A DNA stretch of 64,000 bases from Lacticaseibacillus suibinensis (GCF_003946175.1 NZ_RHOK01000008.1:1-64000), one strand, 5' to 3'. Positions 50,450-59,615 are shown, counted from the first letter of the stretch. Made by a program: numbers and translations. Notes: generated from the sequence alone by a model not told the origin.

Positions 50450-50867
50450 ACGTTGGCCATCAATGGATTGCTCTGGCCGCTGTTGTCTGACCCATCTTTT
50501 CATTGCTGGCTATATGACAATTACGTGGTCATATGGGACATCCCCCTCCTCACCAACAACTTTTTTGTAGTGCCGAACCTTGCGCGAATCGGCGGTGTGG
50601 TGAAATTGCTTTTGGCCTGCACACAATTTTGGTTACTGATGTTTTTGGTAGTTCCCTCACCAGCAAGTGAATATGTTCATCCTTACCAATTTCCATGTGG
50701 TCGATTTTAAAACCACATTGCTCTGCGATTTCATACATCATTCACTCGAGCGCAACCTCGACATTTCCTTTCAAATCCCACTTACTGTATTTAGTCTCCC
50801 AAAAGATGTGGTAATTTTGATTGTAGACAGAGACTCTGCCATATGTATGCCTTATAGTGTCCTTCAT
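50450..50867 (-). pseudogene. Broken tnpA (Y1 transposase of IS200/IS605)
   Basis: A start and N-terminus MKDTIRHTYGRVSVYNQNYH are readable from 50867, then a stop (GAG TGA) interrupts, and the frame resumes at MMYEIAEQCGFKIDHMEIG with the HUH motif HIHLL and KTSVTKIV, before frameshifts and stops destroy the catalytic Tyr region. It lies directly upstream of tnpB, as in complete elements. The rest of the 50868-51071 gap holds the left end and nothing else that I can see. Confidence 0.85.
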
Positions 50868-51071
50868 GACGCTATCTATAGCACATTATGCGATACTATA
50901 CGCAGAGTCCATGCGACACAAAAATAGGTCAATTCATCACATTCTTGAAAGAACGTATTTCCTTGACCTAATTCAAAAATAACCCCTTGAGTCGGACGAA
51001 GATTTTTCGTCACCAGCTACTAGAGGTGTTGAAGATACAATCGGCTAAAGCAACAGAAAAGAGGCATCAGA

Positions 51072-51569
51072 TTGATCAAAATCGTTCCTGCTACCGCGGC
51101 CACTGACTTTGCCGCGGTGGCCCAGTTATACTATGACACCTGGCAAGTGGCGTATCGCGATCTGGTGCCTGCTGGCTATCTTGACCAGCTGACGCCGGCG
51201 ACGTGGCAACCAGAAAAGCGGGAAAACAAGACGCTACTGGCACTGGCCGATAACCGGCTAGCTGGAGTTTGCGCGTTCGGACCGGCGCGGGATGCGGACT
51301 TTGCCGGCGCCGGTGAGTTGTACTCGATTTATGTGCATCCGGCCCAGCAACACCAAGGTATTGGGCAACTGCTATTGCAAGGTGCACTGGCCCGGCTTGA
51401 ACCTGACTTCAGTTCGATTTACTTAGTCGTGCAGACAAACAATCTGCCGGCGCGGCGCTTCTATAAGCGGCAAGGGTTTCATGCAACGGGCTATCACAGG
51501 CAGACTCAGACCGACTTTGGCCCGCTGGAGGAAGTCATCTACGGCAGTGGCCCGCAGTTTGAATTGTAA
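51072..51569 (+). CDS. GNAT family N-acetyltransferase
   Basis: The 165-residue GNAT has motif A QQHQGIGQLLL near residues 98-108 after LYSIYVHP, and motif B with ARRFYKRQGFHATG near 130-143. It acetylates an unknown amine. The start is TTG at 51072 after AAGAGGC. It is monocistronic and closed by a terminator. Confidence 0.87.
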   Translation: MIKIVPATAATDFAAVAQLYYDTWQVAYRDLVPAGYLDQLTPATWQPEKRENKTLLALADNRLAGVCAFGPARDADFAGAGELYSIYVHPAQQHQGIGQLLLQGALARLEPDFSSIYLVVQTNNLPARRFYKRQGFHATGYHRQTQTDFGPLEEVIYGSGPQFEL

Positions 51570-51577
51570 ATCTCGAC

Positions 51578-51618
51578 AAAATCACCCGTGATTCTCAACG
51601 AATCACGGGTGATTTTTT
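51578..51618. terminator. Bidirectional terminator
   Basis: AAATCACCCGTGATT pairs with AATCACGGGTGATTT and a T-run follows. It separates the GNAT gene from the converging ABC-F gene. Confidence 0.85.
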
Positions 51619-51619
51619 G

Positions 51620-53242
51620 CTAATAAATGTCGTTAACCTGAGCCTGCGCCACGTCATGCTCCATAAACTCATCGTAAGTGGTGTCGGCGCGATCGACGAT
51701 GCCTTTTGGTCCCACTTCGATAATGTGGTTGGCAATGGTCTGGATGAACTGGTGGTCATGACTGGTGAAGAGGAGCGACCCCTTGAAGTCAATCAACGCA
51801 TCGTTCAAGGCCGTGATGCTTTCCAAATCCAGGTGGTTCGTCGGATCATCCAGCAGCAGCACATTGGCCTTGCTGAGCATCATTTTGGCCAGATAGGCCC
51901 GGACCTTCTCGCCCCCTGACATGACAGGCGTTTGCTTAAGCACGTCATCCCCACGGAACAGCATCTGGCCCAGGAACCCGCGCAGGAAGGTGTTGTCGCT
52001 TTCTTCCTTGCTGGCGAATTGCCGCAGCCATTCAAGAATGTCCAAGCGGTCGTCGGCAAATTCTGGGTTCAAGTCACGCGGCATGCTGGCGCGAGCAGTG
52101 GTCACGCCCCAAGTGACGGTACCACTATCTGGCTGCATCGTGCCGGCCAAAATCTGCATCAGCACACTGGCCGTCACATCTGAACGGGAAATGAACGCGG
52201 TCTTGTCGCCAGGGCGCAGGATAAAGGAGACATTGGACAAAATGGTTTCGCCATCGATGGTCTTAGAGACATTCTCCACCCGCAGCAAGTCATTGCCCAA
52301 GGCGCGTTCCGGTTCAAACTTGATATAAGGGTACTTACGCGAGGACGGCTTGATGTCATCCAGCGTAATTTTGTCCAGCTGCTTTTTCCGGGAGGTCGCT
52401 TGCTTGGACTTGGACGCGTTCGCCGAGAAGCGCGCGATAAATTCTTGCAGCTGCTTGATCTGTTCTTCCTTCTTGGCGTTTTGCTGGCTCCGCAGTTGTT
52501 GGGCCAGCTTGGAGCTTTCCAGCCAGAAGTCGTAGTTGCCGACGAACAGCTCAATTTTGCCGAAGTCCACGTCGCACATCATCGTGCACACCGCGTTCAG
52601 GAAGTGGCGGTCATGGCTGACGACGAGCACGGTATTTTGATAGTCGGCCAAAAAGTCTTCCAGCCAGTCGATGGTCTGCGGATCCAGCCCGTTCGTCGGT
52701 TCGTCCAGCAGCAAGACATCAGGCTTGCCAAACAGCGCCTGCGCCAAGAGGACTTTGACTTTTTCACCTTCTGGCAACTCAGCCATCAAGGTTTGGTGCA
52801 TTGCTTCGCCAATGCCCAGGGATTGGAGCAACTGGCTGGCGTCGCTTTCCGCGTTCCAACCGTCCATTTCGGCGAACTCGCCTTCCAGCGCCGCCGCGCG
52901 GTTGCCATCAGCTTCGGAGAAGTCAGATTTCGCGTAAAGTGCATCTTTTTCCGTCATGACTTCGTACAGCCGGGTGTACCCCTGCAGCACGGTGTTCATC
53001 ACCGTCTGATCATCGAAGGCAAAATGGTCCTGCTTCAAGCTGCTCATCCGTTCGTTCGGATCGAGGCTCACGCTGCCAGTAGTCGGCTTGAGGCGCCCTT
53101 CCAAAATCTTCAGGAACGTTGACTTCCCGGCGCCATTTGCGCCAATGATGCCGTAGCAATTGCCCGGCGTGAATTTCAAATTAACATCGGTATACAAGGT
53201 CCGATCCGAGAACGTCATGGAAACGTTGGAAACTGTAAGCAC
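51620..53242 (-). CDS. ABC-F ATPase (YkpA/YbiT-like)
   Basis: The 540-residue protein has two ATP-binding domains and no membrane part. Domain 1 has Walker A GANGAGKST (about 35-43), the atypical signature LPEGEKVKV and Walker B VLLLDEPTNGLD. The linker (about 245-305) is charged. Domain 2 has a degenerate Walker A (ISRSDVTASVL, no GKS/T) but an intact signature MSGGEKVR and Walker B LLLDDPTNHLD. ABC-F proteins act on the ribosome. The YbiT-like group is housekeeping rather than a resistance group. The start is GTG after GTGAGG. Confidence 0.88.
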   Translation of the reverse strand: MLTVSNVSMTFSDRTLYTDVNLKFTPGNCYGIIGANGAGKSTFLKILEGRLKPTTGSVSLDPNERMSSLKQDHFAFDDQTVMNTVLQGYTRLYEVMTEKDALYAKSDFSEADGNRAAALEGEFAEMDGWNAESDASQLLQSLGIGEAMHQTLMAELPEGEKVKVLLAQALFGKPDVLLLDEPTNGLDPQTIDWLEDFLADYQNTVLVVSHDRHFLNAVCTMMCDVDFGKIELFVGNYDFWLESSKLAQQLRSQQNAKKEEQIKQLQEFIARFSANASKSKQATSRKKQLDKITLDDIKPSSRKYPYIKFEPERALGNDLLRVENVSKTIDGETILSNVSFILRPGDKTAFISRSDVTASVLMQILAGTMQPDSGTVTWGVTTARASMPRDLNPEFADDRLDILEWLRQFASKEESDNTFLRGFLGQMLFRGDDVLKQTPVMSGGEKVRAYLAKMMLSKANVLLLDDPTNHLDLESITALNDALIDFKGSLLFTSHDHQFIQTIANHIIEVGPKGIVDRADTTYDEFMEHDVAQAQVNDIY

Positions 53243-53418
53243 TGCGCTACCTCACTTTACTGTTGTTTTCTACTATATGCATTCGAATCATGATACCAAA
53301 AGCGCGGCCAGTAAACAAGCCACGCCGCGGGGATTGGCAGGCGGCCGTTATTTTATGTTGTGCAAAACTTATTTGAGCAAATTCGCCCAAAATTCGCACC
53401 ATCTATGGTAAATTATTA

Positions 53419-53433
53419 ATAGAATGATTCTAA
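53419..53433. promoter_or_regulatory. PerR-box-like operator of the DyP peroxidase gene
   Basis: ATAGAATGATTCTAA is a near-perfect palindrome that fits the streptococcal PerR consensus NTANAANNATTNTAN at every fixed base. It lies 17 bp before the start codon, next to GGAGG, where bound protein would block expression until peroxide oxidises PerR. Confidence 0.5.
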
Positions 53434-53449
53434 TTTGGAGGGATAAGTT

Positions 53450-54400
53450 ATGCCAATCGATTTACGCAAAGTCCAAGATGTTTATAAAGACGCCGGGGAC
53501 AACATCATCTTCGCCACCATGAACCTCAAGCACCAAGACCACGCCGCAGAACTGGCGTCCATCACGGATCTGGCCGAGCATCTGCCAGCCTTCAACAACA
53601 GCATGGCCATTCGCTATCCTGATAGCGGGCTCGCCGTGGCTTTCGGCTTCTCGCGCCAGGCCTGGGACTACCTATTCCCGACCGCCCAAGTGCCAGCCGA
53701 GCTGGAGGAATTTGCCCCGATTGAAGGCCCTAAGCACACCGCCCCGGCCACCCCAGCAGATCTCTTTTTCCACCTGCGGGCGCGCAATTCAGCGGTGCCT
53801 TACGAACTGCTGTCAGAAATCATGACCATTATCGGTGATACCACTGAGACCTTGGATGAAACCCACGGCTTCCGGTATTTTGAAGGCCGCGCCATCATTG
53901 GCTTTGTGGATGGTACTGAAAATCCTAGTGCCTTGGACACCCCAGAATACGCCGTGATTGGCGACGAGGACCCAACTTTCATCAATGGTTCCTACGCCTT
54001 TGCCCAGAAGTACCTGCATGACATGAAAGCCTGGGACCGGCTCAAGGTCGAGCAGCAGGAAGCCGCAATTGGCCGCAAGAAGTTCACTGATATTGAACTG
54101 GCCGACGAAGACAAGCTCAAGAATGCGCACAACCTCGCCTCGCAGGATAACGAAGGTGGCATCGAGCACAAAATTGTGCGCATGAACGTCCCGTTTGCCG
54201 ATGCGGCGAAGGACGTTAAAGGCACCTACTTCATCGGTTACGCCCGCCACTGGAGCGTCACCAAGCGCATGCTGAATAACATGTTCAGCCAATCCGACCG
54301 CTTGCTCGACTTCTCGACGCCGATCAGTGGTGAAGTGTTCTTCATTCCGTCCAAGGACACCTTAGCCGCAATTGCGGATGAGGACTTACCGCAGAAATAA
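53450..54400 (+). CDS. DyP-type heme peroxidase
   Basis: The 316-residue peroxidase has the hallmark GFVDGTENP (about 151-159) with the catalytic Asp, a downstream His in KNAHNLASQ as the likely heme ligand (about 226), and the conserved Arg in KIVRMNVPF. No Tat signal, so it is cytoplasmic. It uses peroxide to oxidise dyes or other substrates. TTGGAGGG precedes the ATG. A PerR-type palindrome sits just upstream. Confidence 0.92.
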   Translation: MPIDLRKVQDVYKDAGDNIIFATMNLKHQDHAAELASITDLAEHLPAFNNSMAIRYPDSGLAVAFGFSRQAWDYLFPTAQVPAELEEFAPIEGPKHTAPATPADLFFHLRARNSAVPYELLSEIMTIIGDTTETLDETHGFRYFEGRAIIGFVDGTENPSALDTPEYAVIGDEDPTFINGSYAFAQKYLHDMKAWDRLKVEQQEAAIGRKKFTDIELADEDKLKNAHNLASQDNEGGIEHKIVRMNVPFADAAKDVKGTYFIGYARHWSVTKRMLNNMFSQSDRLLDFSTPISGEVFFIPSKDTLAAIADEDLPQK

Positions 54401-54483
54401 GCCAGTCGAGCTTCAAGGTTGCACTTTTGCCATTTTTGCGTGAATAATAACCTATTCAACGCAAAGAATGGAGTGTGACTAGC

Positions 54484-55020
54484 GTGAAGTTAGTTGGCAT
54501 TGTCGGAAATAATTACTCAGGTTCGCATAATCGGATGTTGCTCAAGTTCATGCAGCAGCGCTACGCCAGTCAGGTCGACCTGACCTTGCTGGAAACCAAG
54601 CAACTACCAATGTTCAATCAGGATGACGAAGACCATCCCACCCAAGCGGTGGTCGACTTTCGCGCCGCGATCGCTGCGGCCGATGCGGTCATTATCGCGA
54701 CCCCTGAGCATAACCACAGTATTCCCGCGGTTTTGAAAAATGCCCTCGATTGGTGCTCGCGGGTAGAACATCCCTTGGCTGGTAAAAAGGTCATGATTGT
54801 CGGCGCTGCGTTAGGCCCACTAGGGACGGTCCGCGCCCAAGGCCATCTGCGCCAAATCTTAGATTCAATGAGCATCGCCGCCCACGTCATGCCCGGCAAT
54901 GAATTCCTGCTCGCCCACGCGATGAACGCCTTCGATGCTAACGGCGTGTTAACTGACCAAAAGGATATTGAATTTCTCGATACGTGCATGACCAACTTCA
55001 TCAAATTCGTCGAGGCTTAA
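54484..55020 (+). CDS. NADPH-dependent FMN reductase family protein
   Basis: The 178-residue flavoprotein has VGIVGNNYSGSHNRMLL near residues 4-20 (FMN-binding loop) and ATPEHNHSIPAVLKNALDW (about 74-92), the classical motif of this family. The start is GTG at 54484, 10 nt after GGAG; a GTG at 54475 is too close. It may be co-transcribed with the DyP gene 83 bp upstream. Terminator follows. Confidence 0.88.
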   Translation: MKLVGIVGNNYSGSHNRMLLKFMQQRYASQVDLTLLETKQLPMFNQDDEDHPTQAVVDFRAAIAAADAVIIATPEHNHSIPAVLKNALDWCSRVEHPLAGKKVMIVGAALGPLGTVRAQGHLRQILDSMSIAAHVMPGNEFLLAHAMNAFDANGVLTDQKDIEFLDTCMTNFIKFVEA

Positions 55021-55027
55021 ACCAACT

Positions 55028-55068
55028 AAAAATGACCCAAATCACGCTGACGTGATTCGGGTCATTTT
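55028..55068. terminator. Bidirectional terminator
   Basis: AAAATGACCCAAATCACG pairs with CGTGATTCGGGTCATTTT (one mismatch), with T-runs. Confidence 0.85.
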
Positions 55069-55088
55069 GGTTAGGGCAACTGATGGAC

Positions 55089-55636
55089 TTAATTCCCGCT
55101 TACCCATTCCCGTTTGAGCAGCGACCACTCGTTTTCATCGTGAAAGCCATCCGCTACGGCTCGCCATCGCGCAAAGTCCCATCTAAATGAAAGCCGGCCT
55201 TGCGCGCTACGGCATTGCTAGCCGCATTATCGACGGCGGCCCGGATGATAATCTTGTTCAGCCCATACTGGCCGAAGCCCAACTCGCACAAGCCCGCCAC
55301 TGCACGATGCATCACATTACGGCCGCGGAAGGCAACGCCAAGCCAGTAACCCACGTCGGCACTTTGATTAGCCGCAAAACCGTTAAAGCTAATCATACCC
55401 GCCACCTCACCGGCCACCATCACCACTAAAATAAGCGATTGGCCAGTGCCAAAATGCGTATTGAATAGCCGGAGCGCTTGCTCCTCATCCGCCGCCGTTT
55501 TGGTCTGACTGACCCAAGGCAGATACCGGCTAAGCACTGAGCGGTCAGCCTCGAGCAACTTGAACAAGGCTGGTGCATCTAGCGCTGGTCGTGGTATTGC
55601 CAATTCAATCTCATCATCAACCGCATAACTGAACAT
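55089..55636 (-). pseudogene. Frameshifted GNAT acetyltransferase (RimJ/RimL-like)
   Basis: The frame from 55636 encodes 160 residues of a ribosomal-protein-type acetyltransferase (RPALDAPALFKLLEADR, VGYWLGVAFRGRNVMHRAV, then VARKAGFHLDGTLRDGEP) and stops at TAG near 55154. The expected C-terminus, GFHDENEWSLLKREW, continues in another frame and ends at 55089. One missing base near 55156 explains it. Either the gene is dead or the sequence has an error. CGAGGAGGG precedes the ATG. Confidence 0.75.
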
Positions 55637-55778
55637 GGTATCCCTCCTCGAAACATGTTTTTACCCTACCCCGTTTGATCGACACTTGCAAATCAGAATC
55701 GGTCTCAAGCACGAGAGCGCTAGCAGGCAGTTCGTGCTATGATTACTTCATCAGGTGGAGTAATCGGAGGTGAGGGCA

Positions 55779-56102
55779 GTGATTTCAAGCGATAGCATGC
55801 GCGGCTACAACGATGCCATCATTTTGGCCGTGCTCGCGCGCGGCGATTCGTACGGGTTCGAGATCAGCAAAGCCATCACCGCTGGCACCAATGACGCCTA
55901 CACCTTGCGCGAAACCACGTTGTATTCAACGCTAACGCGTCTGGTCAAAAGTGGCGCCCTGAACGCCTATGCCGGTGAACTCTCGTATGGCCGGCCGCGC
56001 ACTTACTACCATCTCACCGGAATTGGCCGCACGATTTTAGCAGCGAAAAAGCAAGAGTGGCACCAGGTCCAAGGCGTCGTCACCCATTTTTTGGAGGAGT
56101 AA
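55779..56102 (+). CDS. PadR-family transcriptional regulator
   Basis: The 107-residue regulator has a winged helix (SDSMRGYNDAIILAVLARGDSYGFEISKAI and LRETTLYSTLTRLVKSGAL) of the PadR group without the long C-terminal helix of group 1. The start is GTG at 55779, 8 nt after CGGAGG. It is followed after 2 bp by a membrane protein gene, a common pair in which PadR represses its own operon. Confidence 0.88.
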   Translation: MISSDSMRGYNDAIILAVLARGDSYGFEISKAITAGTNDAYTLRETTLYSTLTRLVKSGALNAYAGELSYGRPRTYYHLTGIGRTILAAKKQEWHQVQGVVTHFLEE

Positions 56103-56104
56103 CA

Positions 56105-56845
56105 ATGGAAAGTTTACAAGTGTATCTCGACGGGTTATTCAAAGATGTCCCACCTTCCTCAGCGGTGCGGCAAGCCAAAGCTGATCTGCTGGCGGCGATG
56201 GAGGATCATTACCATGACGCCTTAGCGCGGGGCCTCAGCGCCAGTGAAGCGTTAGGCGAAGTCATCGGCTCGGTAGGGTCGATTGATGAGGTGCTTGCAG
56301 CGCTGGATGTTCATCCAAAGACCAGCGAGGCCACCCAAGCGCCGGAAGCCCTAACAACTGAAGATGTGCAAACTTACTGGCAAGCCACACTCCACTACGC
56401 CGCTGGTCTAGGCCTAGGCGTGGCGCTTTGCATCGCCAGTGTCGCCTTAGCGGTGTTGTTCGATGGCAATCCAGACTCGGACGCTCTTAGTGCCATCAGC
56501 TTTTTACTCGCAGTGGCCGGAGGCGTGGCCTCGATTATCTTTGCCACGACGCATCGCCGCCGCATCGCTCGCGGCTTGCGGCAATATGCCGTAACCAGCA
56601 GCATCAACCGCTTCGCTGCCCGCCGGCTCGAAGCTTACCAGCGGCCACGCATGATTGGCCTAGTGGCTGGCATCACCTGCTGCATTTGCTCGATTATTCC
56701 CGCCATCATCATTGCCGATAATCTCGGCGCCGTCTTGCTGCTTTTCATGGTGGCCATTGGGGTGTTCTACATGATCTATGTGCAAGCCATCAACAACGGG
56801 TATAAACGACTGGCCGAGGCGCGGCCAGGGCAATTGTTTCACTAA
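56105..56845 (+). CDS. Membrane protein with HAAS/permease-prefix-like N-terminus
   Basis: The 246-residue protein has an N-terminal helical domain (about 1-75; ALARGLSASEALGEVIGSVGS), as in HAAS or DUF1700-like domains found next to PadR genes, and four hydrophobic segments (about 92-240). GGAGGAGTAAC precedes the ATG. It is the target partner of the PadR gene. Exact function is unknown. Confidence 0.8.
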   Translation: MESLQVYLDGLFKDVPPSSAVRQAKADLLAAMEDHYHDALARGLSASEALGEVIGSVGSIDEVLAALDVHPKTSEATQAPEALTTEDVQTYWQATLHYAAGLGLGVALCIASVALAVLFDGNPDSDALSAISFLLAVAGGVASIIFATTHRRRIARGLRQYAVTSSINRFAARRLEAYQRPRMIGLVAGITCCICSIIPAIIIADNLGAVLLLFMVAIGVFYMIYVQAINNGYKRLAEARPGQLFH

Positions 56846-56849
56846 AGCA

Positions 56850-56887
56850 AAGGCGCTGCTTCCCGGACGAGGGAGGCAGCGCCTTTT
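56850..56887. terminator. Terminator
   Basis: AAAGGCGCTGC-TTCCC pairs with GGGA-GGCAGCGCCTTT between PadR operon and the converging dioxygenase gene. Confidence 0.85.
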
Positions 56888-56928
56888 GAATTCCTAATTC
56901 GTAATATCAAACCACAGCAGCGAGCGCT

Positions 56929-57816
56929 TTACTCTGGATACAACCGATGCACAATCGTCGCCGCTGGAGCCGTCCCTTGGATCATCCCAGCAATTTGCCC
57001 CGCCATTAAGGTGCCATGTTCCAAATCCCCGGCAATAGCCCGCTCCAAACTGCCGTCCAGCAGCGCGTGCAGCTCGTCGGCACTAGCGCCAGCGGCTTCC
57101 GCTTTGAAGTAGGCGTCGGTCAATGGATTCTTCAAGCAACGCACTGCATCCCCCAAGGCGTGGCCGGTGACCACGGTAGCGGTATCATTGGCGGCCACAA
57201 TCGCGGCTTTGTAGGCCGCACTGATGGAGGTTTCATGGGCGACCATAAAGGCGGTGCCCACTTGGACGCCCACTGCACCTAAGGCTTCAGCTGCCTTAAC
57301 GCCAGCGGCATCGGCAATGCCCCCAGCGGCATAAACCGGCAGATCCACGGCGGCGGTCACTTGCCGTACCAGACTAAAAGTCGTTTCCGTGCCGATATGG
57401 CCGCCAGATTCCATACCTTCTGCCACAATGGCATCAGCGCCTAACGCGGCCATTTTCTCGGCGACTTTGACTGACGGAATCACCGCGACGACTTTGGTGC
57501 CAGCCGCTTGGAGCGCCGCGATGAAACGTTTCGGCGTGCCAGCACTGGTGGTGACTACCGGCACTGGATGGGCAATCAGGTAAGGCACCACCTCAGCCAT
57601 GTTCGGTTGTTGGAGCATCAAGTTGACTGCAAACGGCTGATCGGTGGCAGCGCGCACCGCGGCGATACTTTCACTGAGCCGCTCCACGCTCCGATTGGCG
57701 GTGGTCAATACCCCTAACCCCCCGGCGCGGCTAACCGCGCTGACTAGCGATGCCTTTGAAATGCCGGCCAGTGCGCCTTGGATGAGTGGCAATCTGGTGC
57801 CTAAAGTGGTTGTCAT
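56929..57816 (-). CDS. Nitronate monooxygenase / FabK-like flavoenzyme
   Basis: The 295-residue FMN TIM-barrel enzyme has LPLIQGALAGIS at the start, GADAIVAEGMESGGHIG (about 128-144) for FMN phosphate, then VYAAGGIADAAGVKAAEALGAVGVQVGT (about 158-185). It fits the nitropropane dioxygenase family, which includes enoyl-ACP reductase FabK; no fatty acid genes are nearby, so nitronate oxidation or a general role is likelier. The ATG at 57816 follows AAGGGGGAC. Confidence 0.87.
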   Translation of the reverse strand: MTTTLGTRLPLIQGALAGISKASLVSAVSRAGGLGVLTTANRSVERLSESIAAVRAATDQPFAVNLMLQQPNMAEVVPYLIAHPVPVVTTSAGTPKRFIAALQAAGTKVVAVIPSVKVAEKMAALGADAIVAEGMESGGHIGTETTFSLVRQVTAAVDLPVYAAGGIADAAGVKAAEALGAVGVQVGTAFMVAHETSISAAYKAAIVAANDTATVVTGHALGDAVRCLKNPLTDAYFKAEAAGASADELHALLDGSLERAIAGDLEHGTLMAGQIAGMIQGTAPAATIVHRLYPE

Positions 57817-57910
57817 GTCCAGTCCCCCTTCGCTGGTTGCTTGAATAAGCAACTGTTACCTCCAGCGTACTCGCGATGACGTGTAAACGCCACCACAAAT
57901 TTATACCAGG

Positions 57911-58612
57911 TTAATCCGAACTGGTGGGAATGAACGGCTTGACCAGGTTAGCCAAGGCTTCAACATTGCGCGTTTGGATGTAAACCCGACCACGACCAGA
58001 AAAGCGATTCACCAGGCCTTCGCCGGTGGTATAACCAAAGCTGCCGCTGGCGGCTTCGATGTGATACTCCAAATTGCGGTCCCAAGCCACGACATGGTTG
58101 TTGTCGATGACGTAATCCTCGCCGTCAAGGTCGATTGGCAGCAGATCGCCATAAGCGGAAATCAGCATTTTACCAGTGCCGTGGGTTTCCATGACATACA
58201 ACCCACCAGTGCCCCCGAACACGGCCGCGTCCACTTTTTGCCGTACCATCGCGTAGCCCGCTGAGGTGTCGGTGGCCAAAAAAGCGCCGGTGTTCAGCCG
58301 CCATTGATGACTGTCATCTACTGCCAGCTCGGTAATTGGCCCCGGGTTGCCAGGCGCAATGGCCAGCATGCCGCCTGCCTCATTGCCGGTGGCGGTTGTG
58401 ATGAAAAAGGACTCGCCTGAGGTCATCTTCCGGCCAATCGCACTCATCAAGCCGCCCAAGCCAGATTTGCCATTACTGTTCATGTGGCCTTCTAAGGTGA
58501 TTTTGCCATTGTGATACAGCATCGCCCCGGCTTCAATTTGCACGCTATCGCCGCGGTCCAAGTGAATTAACGCCAGCGGAAACGGGCTTTCACCTTTCAG
58601 TTCATACTCCAT
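57911..58612 (-). CDS. AIM24 / TIGR00266-family protein
   Basis: The 233-residue beta-rich protein belongs to the AIM24/TRAP-like family: VQIEAGAMLYHNGKITLEG near residues 24-42, SGLGGLMSAIGRKMTSGESFFIT near 50-72 and glycine-rich repeats in the second half (GGTGGLYVMETHGTG). Function is unknown in bacteria. GGAGGAGAGAAGAT precedes the ATG. It is monocistronic and divergent from the aldo/keto reductase gene. Confidence 0.85.
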   Translation of the reverse strand: MEYELKGESPFPLALIHLDRGDSVQIEAGAMLYHNGKITLEGHMNSNGKSGLGGLMSAIGRKMTSGESFFITTATGNEAGGMLAIAPGNPGPITELAVDDSHQWRLNTGAFLATDTSAGYAMVRQKVDAAVFGGTGGLYVMETHGTGKMLISAYGDLLPIDLDGEDYVIDNNHVVAWDRNLEYHIEAASGSFGYTTGEGLVNRFSGRGRVYIQTRNVEALANLVKPFIPTSSD

Positions 58613-58754
58613 ATCTTCTCTCCTCCAATCTTGATGGTACTTGCAGTGTAGCGCAAAGCCGGTGGCGGCGCGACCACGTTTTCACTTACTATTGATAAGA
58701 ATTTCGTTACATCACGCTAGGCGCGTGCTATCATCGAGTCAGGAGGTGCAAGTG

Positions 58755-59597
58755 ATGAAAACAATGACCATCGCCGGGCAAACCGTGCCGGCTTTAGGCA
58801 TCGGCACCTGGCATGTCGGTGAAGGCAATGCCGCCCAATCCCAGCAGGAGCAAGCGGCCTTGCGCGCTGGCCTGGATGCCGGTCTGACCTTGATTGATAC
58901 CGCCGAAATGTACGGCGAAGGCCGAGCGGAAACGCTGATTGGGCAGGTGCTGCCCGATTACGCACGTGAGCAGTTGTTCCTGGTGTCCAAGTTTTATCCA
59001 TGGCATGCCACGGCCAAGCTGATGCGCCAGTCGCTACTGGCCAGTTTGCACCGGCTCCACACCGACTACCTCGACTTGTACCTGCTGCACTGGCCTGGCA
59101 CCACGCCCATCGCCGAGACCATGGCCGGCCTGGCGGCGCTGCAAAAAGAAGGCTTGATTCGCGCTTACGGGGTTTCCAATTTTGATGTTGCCGATTTGGA
59201 AGCGGTCCGCGCATTTGCCAAGGGTGCGAACCTCGCTGCCAATGAGGTGCTTTACAACCCGACCGCCCGCGGCATTGAATATGATTTGCTGCCGTACCAA
59301 CGGCGCCATCAGCTACCGATGCTCGGCTACTCACCATTTGGCTCGGGTGACGGGCACCAGATCCAGCTACCGGCCAGCATCCAGGCCCTAGCTGAAGCCA
59401 AACATCTGAGTGCGCATCAACTACTGCTGGCCTGGGCCGGCCGCGCCGATGTTTTGCCGCTGGTCAAAACCAGTAACCCCGCTCACATGGCCGCTAATCT
59501 TGAGGCGCTGGCCGCAACCTTAACGCCCGCTGATGAAGCGATCATCGATGCCGCCTTCCCGGCACCGACGGCTAAAGTTGCTTTGCAATCGCTCTAA
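58755..59597 (+). CDS. Aldo/keto reductase
   Basis: The 280-residue (beta/alpha)8 NADPH reductase has the catalytic tetrad: Asp and Tyr in LIDTAEMYGEG (about 47-57), Lys in LVSKFYPWHA (about 80) and His in YLLHWPG (about 112). It reduces aldehydes or ketones. AGGAGGTGC precedes the ATG at 58755. An 18-bp gap with AAGGAGG leads to the next gene, so the two share an operon. Confidence 0.92.
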   Translation: MKTMTIAGQTVPALGIGTWHVGEGNAAQSQQEQAALRAGLDAGLTLIDTAEMYGEGRAETLIGQVLPDYAREQLFLVSKFYPWHATAKLMRQSLLASLHRLHTDYLDLYLLHWPGTTPIAETMAGLAALQKEGLIRAYGVSNFDVADLEAVRAFAKGANLAANEVLYNPTARGIEYDLLPYQRRHQLPMLGYSPFGSGDGHQIQLPASIQALAEAKHLSAHQLLLAWAGRADVLPLVKTSNPAHMAANLEALAATLTPADEAIIDAAFPAPTAKVALQSL

Positions 59598-59615
59598 CCC
59601 AAGGAGGTTATCCAG

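Larger units (their letters stand above)
49148..50960 (-). mobile_element. IS200/IS605-type element, tnpB intact, tnpA decayed
   Basis: Going down the minus strand there is a degraded tnpA, then an intact tnpB, then a right end with the hairpin CGGTCAT / ATGGCCG followed by GTAGTTCAC, the typical end of this family. The right boundary is placed at 49148. The left boundary is uncertain; an inverted repeat GGTCAA / TTGACC (50930-50975) may be the left-end hairpin. With tnpA broken, the element cannot move by itself. Confidence 0.75.
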
